From positions 1 through 13,001 of the forward strand of contig CANGZG010000058.1 of NCBI GenBank assembly GCA_947458415.1: a stretch of 13,001 nt of DNA. Direction: 5' to 3'. A model generated the notes under the pieces. The model saw only the letters and a program-made list of their open reading frames with translations, was not told the origin of the DNA and did no database searches. Shown piece after piece: positions 1-6,612 of the stretch (position 1 is the first letter of the stretch; each line of letters starts with the position of its first letter). This stretch comes from Comamonadaceae bacterium (lineage in GTDB: Bacteria > Pseudomonadota > Gammaproteobacteria > Burkholderiales > Burkholderiaceae_C). The translations under genes and the position numbers were made by a program.

Positions 1-230
1 ACCGTGGTGGTGAGCACCCGTTGGTACAAGGTGCTGATGCGTCCGGCCATTTGGTCAGGTGGCAAGCCCGTGTAGGCCCATGCCACAGCAATCACGGGTA
101 TTCGAATTTCAGGAAAGATATCGGTTGGCGTTTTCAGTGCTGCCAGCGGCCCCAGTATCAGCAAGAGCAAGGCCATCACCACAAACGTGTAAGGACGCTT
201 GAGCGCCAGGCCAACAACATTCAACGCCAT
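1..230 (-). CDS. RND efflux transporter permease, N-terminal fragment
   Basis: This is the first 76 or so codons of an inner-membrane RND (AcrB/HAE1-like) proton-driven efflux pump; the rest lies beyond base 1. The frame opens with ATG at 230-228. It shows a short cytoplasmic stretch ending in KRPY, one hydrophobic helix at about residues 13-30, then the family signature TPTDIFPEIRIPVIAVAW followed by YTGLPPDQMAGRI, which is typical of the first periplasmic part of RND permeases. The gene lies 72 bp downstream of paaX on the same strand and could be read through from it. No membrane-fusion gene precedes it; many betaproteobacterial clusters have the order permease, fusion protein, outer-membrane factor, so partners may lie off the left edge. 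Substrate unknown. Family assignment is strong; any link to phenylacetate is inference. Confidence 0.85.
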   Translation of the reverse strand, partial: MALNVVGLALKRPYTFVVMALLLLILGPLAALKTPTDIFPEIRIPVIAVAWAYTGLPPDQMAGRISTLYQRVLTTT

Positions 231-302
231 GTTTGTCTTTCTTCAATAGCAACCGACGGTGATGACACCCGGCGAGCGAAAGGGTTTTTGTGAATGCGAT
301 TA

Positions 303-1241
303 TCAACATTTTTGAAACCGTTTCGTGAAGAATTTCAGACTTTTGGTGTGATTGCCATCAGCGAGTTGCAATTCCTCGTCCAAATAAGTTTCGCTGGGTT
401 GGCGCAAGCATTCGTACAACTGACGACAGGTGTCACGCGCGGCCTCTCCCGGCCATTTCGCGGGCAGCAAATCCAAAGGCAGCAACGGGTCTTGCAGCAA
501 CAAGCGTCTGTAGTCGTGGATCAGCAGCAAACGTAGCAAAAAAGAGGTTTCATTTTGAAGATCGGTGTCAGAAACAGCATGGTTTTGCCACTCAAGTAAC
601 AAGGGCCGATAGGTGGCAACAAAATGTTGGTAGCGCTTAGCGAGTTCGTTCAAGCCCCAAGTTTGCGAAACCACTTCAGTGTCACTCAGGCGACCTTGTA
701 ATGGCAAGCCCGAGGCCACCAGCGGCCAGACAGCCTGGTGCATGTGCCCCAAACCGCCTCGATGCAACAAGTCAAAAGCTTGTGCAATGTCGGCGCTTGG
801 GTGAACAAACGCCAGGTTTTGCCAATTGCCGAAACCTTGCCAGCGCAATGCTTTTTGAAGGTGCGTTTTTTCTTTGGCGGTGATGCCCGACGAAAGCATC
901 AGCAGCCGCCACTGCCCATCCCAATTGGGTGAGCGACTGGCATAAATGTGTTGTGACGCGGCGGCAATGCGGCTGATGCCACTGGCACTCAACGCGTAGT
1001 TGGTGCGTCTGCCATGGGTGTGGGTTTGCAGCCAATCGTCTTTGACCAGCCGGTAAATGGCGGTGCGGATCAACCGCTCATTGACTTCTAAAGGTGCCAG
1101 CAAACGGATCAAACACCCAAGCCAGACCGAACCACCGCGTGGGTAAACCATGTCGCCAAACAAGGAAACGATCAGCGAGCCCGCTTGCACACGTTCTTTT
1201 TGAATGAACCTTTGTATGCGTTTGTCCGTCAGTGAAGCCAT
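303..1241 (-). CDS. paaX: PaaX family transcriptional repressor of phenylacetate degradation
   Basis: This 312-residue cytoplasmic protein matches PaaX, the repressor that leaves its operator when phenylacetyl-CoA accumulates. Length is close to the E. coli protein (about 316). The N-terminal winged-helix region carries GSLIVSLFGD (21-30), the RGGSVWLG segment (35-42), the RTAIYRLVKDDWL helix (59-71) and GRRTNYALS (77-85), all PaaX-like; the remainder fits the PaaX C-terminal effector domain. The ATG at 1241 places GSLIVSLFGD at the same distance from the N-terminus as in E. coli PaaX, which supports this start although no clear Shine-Dalgarno precedes it. The gene is divergent from paaABCDE. 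The perfect inverted repeat at 1285-1323 lies between the two, so PaaX probably controls both the paa operon and itself. The co-directional RND gene follows after 72 bp. Confidence 0.93.
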   Translation of the reverse strand: MASLTDKRIQRFIQKERVQAGSLIVSLFGDMVYPRGGSVWLGCLIRLLAPLEVNERLIRTAIYRLVKDDWLQTHTHGRRTNYALSASGISRIAAASQHIYASRSPNWDGQWRLLMLSSGITAKEKTHLQKALRWQGFGNWQNLAFVHPSADIAQAFDLLHRGGLGHMHQAVWPLVASGLPLQGRLSDTEVVSQTWGLNELAKRYQHFVATYRPLLLEWQNHAVSDTDLQNETSFLLRLLLIHDYRRLLLQDPLLPLDLLPAKWPGEAARDTCRQLYECLRQPSETYLDEELQLADGNHTKSLKFFTKRFQKC

Positions 1242-1284
1242 GGATGGGGAGTGGGTCGCAGTCAGCTGTTGCCAAGAATCAACA

Positions 1285-1323
1285 TGATACAGAATTATTT
1301 GTTTTTAAAATAATTCTGTATCA
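1285..1323. promoter_or_regulatory. Probable PaaX operator: perfect 16-bp inverted repeat
   Basis: Left arm 1285-1300 (TGATACAGAATTATTT) and right arm 1308-1323 (AAATAATTCTGTATCA) are exact reverse complements around a 7-bp spacer. The outer hexamers give TGATAC-N27-GTATCA, the same geometry as the PaaX consensus TGATTC-N27-GAATCA that I recall for E. coli. The element sits between paaX and paaA, 34 bp before the paaA start. The AT-rich core could contain both divergent promoters; I see only weak candidates (for example TTGCCA at 1269-1274 with AATTAT at 1293-1298, 18-bp spacing). Role as the PaaX site is inferred from position and consensus. Confidence 0.8.
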
Positions 1324-1333
1324 GTTAAGATCT

Positions 1334-1355
1334 GTTCACCAACCCACAGGTGAAC
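1334..1355 (+). promoter_or_regulatory. Leader hairpin covering the paaA ribosome binding site
   Basis: GTTCACC (1334-1340) and GGTGAAC (1349-1355) are perfect complements around an 8-base loop and end two bases before the paaA ATG at 1358. The best Shine-Dalgarno, AGGTGA at 1348-1353, lies almost wholly in the right arm, so in mRNA it would be paired. It may dampen translation initiation, or the dyad may be a DNA site for a second regulator. The base pairing is visible; the function is inference. Confidence 0.5.
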
Positions 1356-1357
1356 CC

Positions 1358-2401
1358 ATGTACACACAGTCATTCAGCGTGCCCGACAGTGGAAACAGTG
1401 CCCACCCAGCGCCTGCCATCAAGCCAGTGCTCAGCGTGCAAGAACAGCAGTCATTGGCGCAGGCCCAAGCCCGTTTTGATGAAGTGATCGATGCCGATGG
1501 CAAGATCGAAGCCAAGGATTGGATGCCCGAGGCTTACCGAAAAACCTTGGTGCGCCAAATCAGCCAACATGCGCACAGCGAAATTGTGGGCATGCTGCCC
1601 GAGGGCAACTGGATCAGCAGGGCACCCAGTCTCAAACGCAAAGCCATTCTCATAGCCAAAGTGCAAGACGAAGGCGGGCATGGCTTGTATTTGTACAGCG
1701 CAGCGGAAACCTTGGGCACCAGCCGCGATCAAATGCTTGATGCCTTGCACACCGGGCGCGCCAAATACAGTTCCATCTTCAATTACCCCACACTGACTTG
1801 GGCCGATGTCGGTGTCATCGGTTGGTTGGTGGATGGTGCGGCCATCATGAACCAAATTCCCTTGTGCCGATGCAGTTACGGCCCGTATGCACGTGCCATG
1901 GTGCGTATCTGCAAAGAAGAATCGTTTCACCAACGCCAAGGGTTTGAATCATTGATGGTGATGATGCAAGGCAATGCCGAGCAACAAGCCATGGTGCAAG
2001 ACGCGGTCAACCGATGGTGGTGGAAATGCCTGGCCATGTTCGGGCCACCTGACGCAGACAGCACCAACAGCACCCAAGGGATGCGTTGGGGCATCAAACG
2101 TGTCAGCAACGATGACTTGCGCCAAAAATTTGTCGATGCCACCGTGCCCCAAGCCAAGGTGCTGGGCGTGACCTTGCCCGACCCCGAGTTGAAATGGAAC
2201 GAGGCACGCGGTCATCACGACCATGGTGCCATCGATTGGGATGAATTTTGGGACACGGTCAACGGCAATGGCCCTTGCAACAAAGAGCGTTTGGCCACAC
2301 GCGTCAAGGCCCATGCCGATGGCCAATGGGTGCGCGACGCCGCGATGGCCTATGCCCGCAAACAGCAAGCGCGCTTGCAAACGCCCAAGGAGGCTGCATG
2401 A
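1358..2401 (+). CDS. paaA: Phenylacetyl-CoA 1,2-epoxidase catalytic subunit PaaA
   Basis: This 347-residue protein is the di-iron catalytic alpha subunit of the PaaABCE multicomponent monooxygenase, which epoxidises the ring of phenylacetyl-CoA at positions 1,2. Near-invariant family blocks are present: DWMPEAYRKTL (54-64), HAHSEIVGMLPEGNW (71-85), KVQDEGGHGLYLYSAAE (101-117), KYSSIFNYPTL and CKEESFHQRQGFE (185-197). Likely iron ligands are E75, E105 and H108, and E188 and H191. The ATG at 1358 is preferred: MYTQ is a common N-terminus in Burkholderiales PaaA, AGGTGA lies just upstream, and the only longer ATG (1232) would place the operator inside the gene. Relative to E. coli PaaA (about 309 aa) there is an N-terminal extension of about 33 residues. 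First gene of the operon; its stop overlaps the paaB start (ATGA). Confidence 0.97.
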   Translation: MYTQSFSVPDSGNSAHPAPAIKPVLSVQEQQSLAQAQARFDEVIDADGKIEAKDWMPEAYRKTLVRQISQHAHSEIVGMLPEGNWISRAPSLKRKAILIAKVQDEGGHGLYLYSAAETLGTSRDQMLDALHTGRAKYSSIFNYPTLTWADVGVIGWLVDGAAIMNQIPLCRCSYGPYARAMVRICKEESFHQRQGFESLMVMMQGNAEQQAMVQDAVNRWWWKCLAMFGPPDADSTNSTQGMRWGIKRVSNDDLRQKFVDATVPQAKVLGVTLPDPELKWNEARGHHDHGAIDWDEFWDTVNGNGPCNKERLATRVKAHADGQWVRDAAMAYARKQQARLQTPKEAA

Positions 2402-2697
2402 GCCAGAACGAGCATGCCAACGAATGGCCGTTGTGGGAAGTGTTTGTTCGCAGCAAACAAGGCATCGAACACAAACATTGCGGCAGTTTGCATGCCGCTG
2501 ATGCGCAACAAGCGATACGCATGGCGCGGGATGTTTACACACGACGACAAGAAGGCGTGAGCATTTGGGTCATTCCGTCGGCATCCATCACTGCCAGCGA
2601 CCCTGCTGACAAAGAAAGCATGTTCGACCCTGCCAAAGACAAGGTGTACAGGCACCCTACGTTTTTCGTTATCCCGGATGAAGTGGGGCACATGTGA
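2398..2697 (+). CDS. paaB: Phenylacetyl-CoA 1,2-epoxidase subunit PaaB
   Basis: This 99-residue protein is the small PaaB subunit (E. coli about 95 aa), which bridges PaaA-PaaC heterodimers and is needed for electron transfer within the epoxidase complex. Family features are the opening NEWPLWEVFVRSKQG (8-22), the H-C-G-S-L-H-A-A-D segment (27-35), VYTRRQEGVSIWVIPS (46-61) and the DKVYRHPTFFVIP tail (81-93). The ATG at 2398 overlaps the paaA stop in an ATGA junction and is preceded by a perfect AAGGAGG at 2387-2393, spaced 4 bases, so it probably has both coupled and independent initiation. Its own stop overlaps the paaC start. Confidence 0.95.
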   Translation: MSQNEHANEWPLWEVFVRSKQGIEHKHCGSLHAADAQQAIRMARDVYTRRQEGVSIWVIPSASITASDPADKESMFDPAKDKVYRHPTFFVIPDEVGHM

Positions 2698-3461
2698 GTC
2701 ACTTGATGGACTATGCCTTGCACTTGGCAGACAACGCGCTCATATTGGGTCAACGCAATGCCGAGTGGTGTGGGCATGGGCCGGTGTTGGAAGAAGATTT
2801 GGCTTTGGCCAACCACTCCCTGGATTTGATCGGTCAAGCGCGCTTGCTCTATCAATGGGTGGCCGAGCATCGGGCTGATGGCAGTACCGAAGATTCGTTG
2901 GCCTATTTCCGAGACCCGCACGCATTTTTGAATTTCACGCTGTTGGAGTTGCCACACACCACGGCGCTGGCGCCATCTGCCCGCGCCGACAGAGATTACG
3001 CGGTCACCATCGCGCGAAATTTTTTATTCAGCAGTTACATGGTGTTGGTGTGGGAGGTGTTGCAATACCACCCCGAACCGCGACTTGCTGCGATAGCTGC
3101 GAAATCATTGAAGGAAGTGCGCTACCACTGGCAGCATGCGGCAGATTGGTTGATCAGGTTAGGTGATGGCACGCCAGCGTCGCATGACAAGGCGCAAGCC
3201 GCTGTGAATTTTTTGATGCCATACACCCAGGAATTTTGGTGCGAATGGCCCGCTGCCAAACACGCTTTGCCTGATACCCAAGACATGCAAACGGCATGGT
3301 GGACCATGGTGAATGAGGTTTTGAGCGAAGCCTGTTTGCGACTGCTTGAGGCCAAAGGCCACGTCACCCAAGGCGTGCATGGCATCCATTCTGAACACAT
3401 GTCGTATTTGTTGGCGGAAATGCAAAGTTTGGCCAGACAGCACCCTGGTGCAACGTGGTGA
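2694..3461 (+). CDS. paaC: Phenylacetyl-CoA 1,2-epoxidase structural subunit PaaC
   Basis: This 255-residue protein is the ferritin-like beta subunit PaaC (E. coli about 248 aa), which pairs with PaaA but is structural rather than catalytic. Recognisable blocks are RNAEWCGHGP (21-30), LEEDLALANHSLDLIGQARLL (32-52), the LKEVRYHWQHAADWLIRLGDG region in the middle, and the C-terminal HSEHMSYLLAEMQSLARQHPGATW block. The GTG at 2694 overlaps the paaB stop (GTGA) and has only a weak upstream Shine-Dalgarno, which suggests translational coupling. An alternative ATG lies at 2706, but the GTG start keeps the usual N-terminal length. The stop overlaps the next gene in the same GTGA style. Confidence 0.95.
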   Translation: MSHLMDYALHLADNALILGQRNAEWCGHGPVLEEDLALANHSLDLIGQARLLYQWVAEHRADGSTEDSLAYFRDPHAFLNFTLLELPHTTALAPSARADRDYAVTIARNFLFSSYMVLVWEVLQYHPEPRLAAIAAKSLKEVRYHWQHAADWLIRLGDGTPASHDKAQAAVNFLMPYTQEFWCEWPAAKHALPDTQDMQTAWWTMVNEVLSEACLRLLEAKGHVTQGVHGIHSEHMSYLLAEMQSLARQHPGATW

Positions 3462-4021
3462 GTGACCCCCCAGCCTTGGCGCAACCGTTGCCTTGGGGAC
3501 CCTTGGCATTGCCTGTGGGTGATGCTGAAGAGGTTGCCATTTGGACCTTGCTGGAATCGGTTTGTGACCCGGAAATCCCCGTGCTTTCGCTTCGAGAAAT
3601 CGGTGTGCTCAGAGCCGTCAACGCGACGCCGCCGGTGTGGCAACTGTGGATCACACCGACCTACAACGGCTGCCCAGCCATGTCGCAAATGAAAGAGGAT
3701 TTGTTGGCCGCCATGCAACAAGCAGGCAAACAAGCCGAGGTGTTGACTTGCTTGGCACCTGCGTGGTCCAGCGATTGGATCACGGCCTCAGGCAAAGAAA
3801 AATTGCGTGCCTATGGCATCGCACCGCCGCATGCATTGGCCCAGCAAGCGGGTACCCAGCGAATACGCTTGGCGCCCAAAATGGACAGTGCGCGAATTGC
3901 TTGCCCGCAGTGCCACAGCTTGGACACCACAGAAACATCACCGTTCGGTTCAACCGCTTGCAAAGCCATGTACAAATGCTTGGCGTGTGCTGAGCCCTTC
4001 GATTATTTCAAGCCTTATTGA
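3458..4021 (+). CDS. paaD: Phenylacetyl-CoA epoxidase maturation protein PaaD (MIP18/DUF59 family)
   Basis: This 187-residue protein is PaaD (also called PaaJ in some annotations), thought to assist assembly or repair of the iron or iron-sulfur centres of the epoxidase. The N-terminal DUF59/MIP18 domain shows CDPEIPVLSLREIGV (36-50) and TPTYNGCP (67-73), with C72 as the probable conserved cysteine. A middle segment APAWSSDWI (100-108) and LRAYGIAPP (116-124) is PaaD-specific. The C-terminus is a zinc ribbon: C149/C152, then FGSTACK with C168, and C174/C177, ending FDYFKPY. I chose the GTG at 3458, which overlaps the paaC stop as GTGA; another GTG at 3455 is in frame and would add one residue. 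A 12-bp gap precedes paaE. Confidence 0.93.
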   Translation: MSDPPALAQPLPWGPLALPVGDAEEVAIWTLLESVCDPEIPVLSLREIGVLRAVNATPPVWQLWITPTYNGCPAMSQMKEDLLAAMQQAGKQAEVLTCLAPAWSSDWITASGKEKLRAYGIAPPHALAQQAGTQRIRLAPKMDSARIACPQCHSLDTTETSPFGSTACKAMYKCLACAEPFDYFKPY

Positions 4022-4033
4022 TGGTGATGGCCC

Positions 4034-5128
4034 ATGTCTGAGCGTCGAACTTTCCATGAATTGCAAATCGCTCGCGTGCGTGCCGAAGCCGCGGGCTCGG
4101 TGGCTGTGACGCTGTCAATCCCGCCTGCCTTGCACGAGATGTTCTCTTTCAACCCAGGTCAATTTTTGACATTGAGAGCAGTGCTGGGTGGGCAAGAAGT
4201 TCGCCGCAGTTATTCCATATGCAGTAGCGCAGACCGGTATGCGCAGACCCATGACATAGAGATCGGCATCAGGGCCGTGCCAGGCGGTGTGTTTTCTTCT
4301 TGGGCCGTGACGCAATTGAAAGCTGGCGATGTGATCTCCGGCATGCCGCCCGATGGCAGGTTTGTCTCGCAAGCGGCGAATGCCATTCACCGCGTGGGCT
4401 TTGCGGCTGGGTCAGGCATCACGCCGGTGCTGTCCATCATGTCCAGCACCTTGGCGCAGCAAGCGAATTCACGGTTCACATTGGTTTATGGCAATCGCAA
4501 CATGGCATGCGTCATGTTCAACGAAGAATTGCAAGATCTGAAAGACCGGTACACCGATCGTGTGACGCTGATTCATGTGTTGTCACGCCAAGCGCAAGAG
4601 GTGGCGTTGTTGCAAGGTCGTCTTGACGAAGCCAAAGTCAGTCAATTGCTCAACGCGGTGTTGCCGCCAAAGACCATTGACGAAGTGTTTGTTTGTGGCC
4701 CCGCTGACATGATGGACCAGACTTGCCGTGCGTTGCAAACGGCGGGTATTGCCGCAGACCGTGTTCACAGCGAGAGATTTTCAGCGCCTGACCAACCTGT
4801 TCGCGCGTCAACAGACAGCCAACAAGCGCTTGTCAGCGATGGCACAGCTTCGGTGTCACTGACCTTGATATTGGATGGCAAGCAGCATTCGCTTCGCATG
4901 TCGCCAGCGCAAAAGATCTTGGATGTCGGATTGGCCGCCGGTTTAGACCTGCCGTATTCCTGTCGTGGGGGTGTGTGCTGCACCTGTCGGGCCAAAGTGA
5001 TGCACGGCAGCGTGGCCATGGAGAAAAACTTCACGCTGGAAGCCTGGGAGACCAACCAAGGGTTTGTCCTGTCGTGCCAGTCCAAGCCAACCAGCGATGC
5101 GGTGACGTTGAGCTTCGACGAACGCTGA
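4034..5128 (+). CDS. paaE: Phenylacetyl-CoA epoxidase reductase subunit PaaE
   Basis: This 364-residue protein is the NADPH-dependent reductase that supplies electrons to the PaaA di-iron centre. Domain order is an FAD-binding ferredoxin-reductase barrel with RRSYSICS (57-64), an NAD(P)-binding domain with GSGITP (126-131), YGNR (152-155) and CGPADMM (221-227), then a plant-type 2Fe-2S ferredoxin domain. The cluster ligands are C310, C315, C318 and C348 in a C-x4-C-x2-C-x29-C pattern, with extra C316. Length agrees with E. coli PaaE (about 356). The ATG at 4034 follows a GGTGA at 4023-4027. It is the last recognisable paa gene here; the pathway ligase and hydrolase genes do not follow. Confidence 0.96.
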   Translation: MSERRTFHELQIARVRAEAAGSVAVTLSIPPALHEMFSFNPGQFLTLRAVLGGQEVRRSYSICSSADRYAQTHDIEIGIRAVPGGVFSSWAVTQLKAGDVISGMPPDGRFVSQAANAIHRVGFAAGSGITPVLSIMSSTLAQQANSRFTLVYGNRNMACVMFNEELQDLKDRYTDRVTLIHVLSRQAQEVALLQGRLDEAKVSQLLNAVLPPKTIDEVFVCGPADMMDQTCRALQTAGIAADRVHSERFSAPDQPVRASTDSQQALVSDGTASVSLTLILDGKQHSLRMSPAQKILDVGLAAGLDLPYSCRGGVCCTCRAKVMHGSVAMEKNFTLEAWETNQGFVLSCQSKPTSDAVTLSFDER

Positions 5129-5160
5129 CCGCAGCAACTTGTCATGGCTTTAACCCCTTG

Positions 5161-5177
5161 CCCATCGGGTGGATGGG
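5161..5177 (+). terminator. Possible weak hairpin after paaE
   Basis: CCCATC (5161-5166) and GATGGG (5172-5177) can pair around a 5-base loop, 33 bp after the paaE stop; an alternative pairing ACCCC/GGGGT (5153-5157 with 5175-5179) also exists. The following run is only TGTTT, so it is a poor intrinsic terminator. It could attenuate read-through into the next gene. Weakly supported. Confidence 0.25.
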
Positions 5178-5240
5178 GTGTTTGCGAATTTCTGTGCGCG
5201 GTCTGCATTAATATGCGCTCACCATGCTTATTCACTCGCC

Positions 5241-6209
5241 ATGTTGAACCACCGTCGCGTCATCTTGTCACTGATGCTGTGTGTCAGCACATGGGCATCT
5301 GCACAAACCCCTGTGGGCTTGTTGGCGTGGACCCAAGCGCACCCCGACTGGAAACTTGATAAATCCGAATTGGCGCATGTCGCCAGCCAATGCGCCACGA
5401 TGTACGACTTGATCGGCAATTTTTTTGCAGCCAATCCGATCCACGAGGAGCAACGCCGCAGCGCCAACATATTCATGTCGCACAGTGACATTTATGCACG
5501 CATCGGGTATTTTTTGAGCATCCGACAAGGCATGAGTGAACAAGAGGCGGTGGCGCAACAAACCGCGTTTCAAGCACATTTCAGCCGACAAATGCAAGAC
5601 AATTTGCAGGCCCACAAAAACATCATGGTGCCTCCACTGAGCGAAGACGTGGAAGTGTGCATGACAAATTTCAAATATGCGCAGGTTCAAGTTCGTCAGT
5701 TGGAAGCGGAATACGCCAAAACCACGGCAACACCTTCTGCACCGGTGACACCAGGCGACAAATCGTTTGACCTTGATACCTTGGCCTTGATTTGGGAATT
5801 CATCAAATCCAAAACCCATGCGCCCACCGATGCCAGCATGCCTCGTTTGGTCATTCAACCAGGGCTTCCCACGACAGCGCGCATGGTGTTTGAATTTCCT
5901 TCAGAGGACCAACCTCAAAACCAATTGCAAATCAATGTGTCCCCTCGAACCTTGCAGTTATGGAGCCGTCCGATGGTGAATTGGGCCTTGGGCCACGAGT
6001 TGGTGCATTACGCGATGTTGATGAGAGAAAACCAATGGGTGCCTCAAACGGTTTATCAAAACACCATCAAGCACCATTGCAACCCGGAATTTTTGAAATT
6101 GACCGGTGACATTGCCGATTTGATTTCAGATGCTCAGTCACCCAGTCGAGAAAGATTGCGCATGTATTCAGAGGTGTTTCGCAGTTGTACCCGACACCCG
6201 GATCAATGA
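5241..6209 (+). CDS. Exported protein with HELVH zinc-protease-like motif, family not recognised
   Basis: I do not recognise this 322-residue protein. With ATG 5241 it begins with a good Sec signal peptide: NHRR, a hydrophobic core, and WASA before QTP, giving cleavage after about residue 21. The mature protein has four cysteines (51, 140, 280, 316) that could form disulfides, a polar TTATPSAPVTPGD linker near 161-173, and ALGHELVHYAML with HExxH at 252-256. That motif, followed by H278/H279 and acidic residues E283 and E311 as possible third ligands, suggests a gluzincin-like periplasmic metallopeptidase. The frame extends upstream to ATG 5169, but only the 5241 start yields a signal peptide; neither has a clear Shine-Dalgarno. 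It follows paaE by 112 bp and converges on the DUF1232 gene with a 13-bp gap. Enzymatic activity is inferred from a single motif. Confidence 0.75.
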   Translation: MLNHRRVILSLMLCVSTWASAQTPVGLLAWTQAHPDWKLDKSELAHVASQCATMYDLIGNFFAANPIHEEQRRSANIFMSHSDIYARIGYFLSIRQGMSEQEAVAQQTAFQAHFSRQMQDNLQAHKNIMVPPLSEDVEVCMTNFKYAQVQVRQLEAEYAKTTATPSAPVTPGDKSFDLDTLALIWEFIKSKTHAPTDASMPRLVIQPGLPTTARMVFEFPSEDQPQNQLQINVSPRTLQLWSRPMVNWALGHELVHYAMLMRENQWVPQTVYQNTIKHHCNPEFLKLTGDIADLISDAQSPSRERLRMYSEVFRSCTRHPDQ

Positions 6210-6222
6210 GCGAAGCCAGTGG

Positions 6223-6612
6223 CTATGCCAACCAAAGCCACAGCACATAGGCACACAGCGACCACACCGACAGCACCCACACCACACCCCATCGACTGAC
6301 TGGCTTGGCCTCGTGTGTTTGCATCCATGCTTGGGCTTGCAGGTGGCAGTCTTCTTTCACATGCAGAGGTAACCACTTGACTGCCAACCAGACCAGGGCG
6401 GGTACCAAGATCGCATCGTCAAGGTAACCCAACACGGGAATGAAATCGGGAATCAAATCAATTGGGCTGAGGGCATATGCCACTGCCAACGCGGCTACCC
6501 ATTTCGGCAACAACGGTGTTTGCGGATGTTTGCAAGCAAACCAGAGCATGACCGCGTCTTGTTTGATGCGTCGTGCCCAGGCACGAATGGCTTGTGACAA
6601 CCGCGTACTCAA
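6223..6612 (-). CDS. YkvA family (DUF1232) membrane protein
   Basis: This 129-residue protein contains the DUF1232/YkvA core, SPIDLIPDFIPVLGYLDD (49-66), flanked by hydrophobic helices at about 37-49 and 66-82, with a further C-terminal membrane helix at about 107-128 rich in tryptophan. The molecular role of this widespread family is unknown. Initiation is at TTG 6612, which overlaps the stop of the upstream gene (TTGA) and is preceded by GGTGGA about 6 bases away; the next ATG in frame would remove the first 21 residues, which resemble the normal family N-terminus. It is the last gene of the minus-strand unit that begins with livK, and it converges with the HELVH protein gene. Confidence 0.88.
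   Translation of the reverse strand: MSTRLSQAIRAWARRIKQDAVMLWFACKHPQTPLLPKWVAALAVAYALSPIDLIPDFIPVLGYLDDAILVPALVWLAVKWLPLHVKEDCHLQAQAWMQTHEAKPVSRWGVVWVLSVWSLCAYVLWLWLA

Noticed and set aside
1232..1357. A longer PaaA reading frame starting at ATG 1232
   Set aside because: It would place the PaaX palindrome and leader hairpin inside coding sequence, and it adds residues unlike known PaaA N-termini; MYTQ at 1358 with AGGTGA upstream is the better start.
1451..1939. A 162-codon open frame on the minus strand opposite paaA
   Set aside because: paaA is unmistakable on the plus strand across this stretch; the reverse frame has no family features.
6207..6240. Bidirectional terminator between the convergent HELVH and DUF1232 genes
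   Set aside because: The gap is only 13 bp and the best pairing (GTGGCT with AGCCAC) is 6 bp with no T-run on either side.
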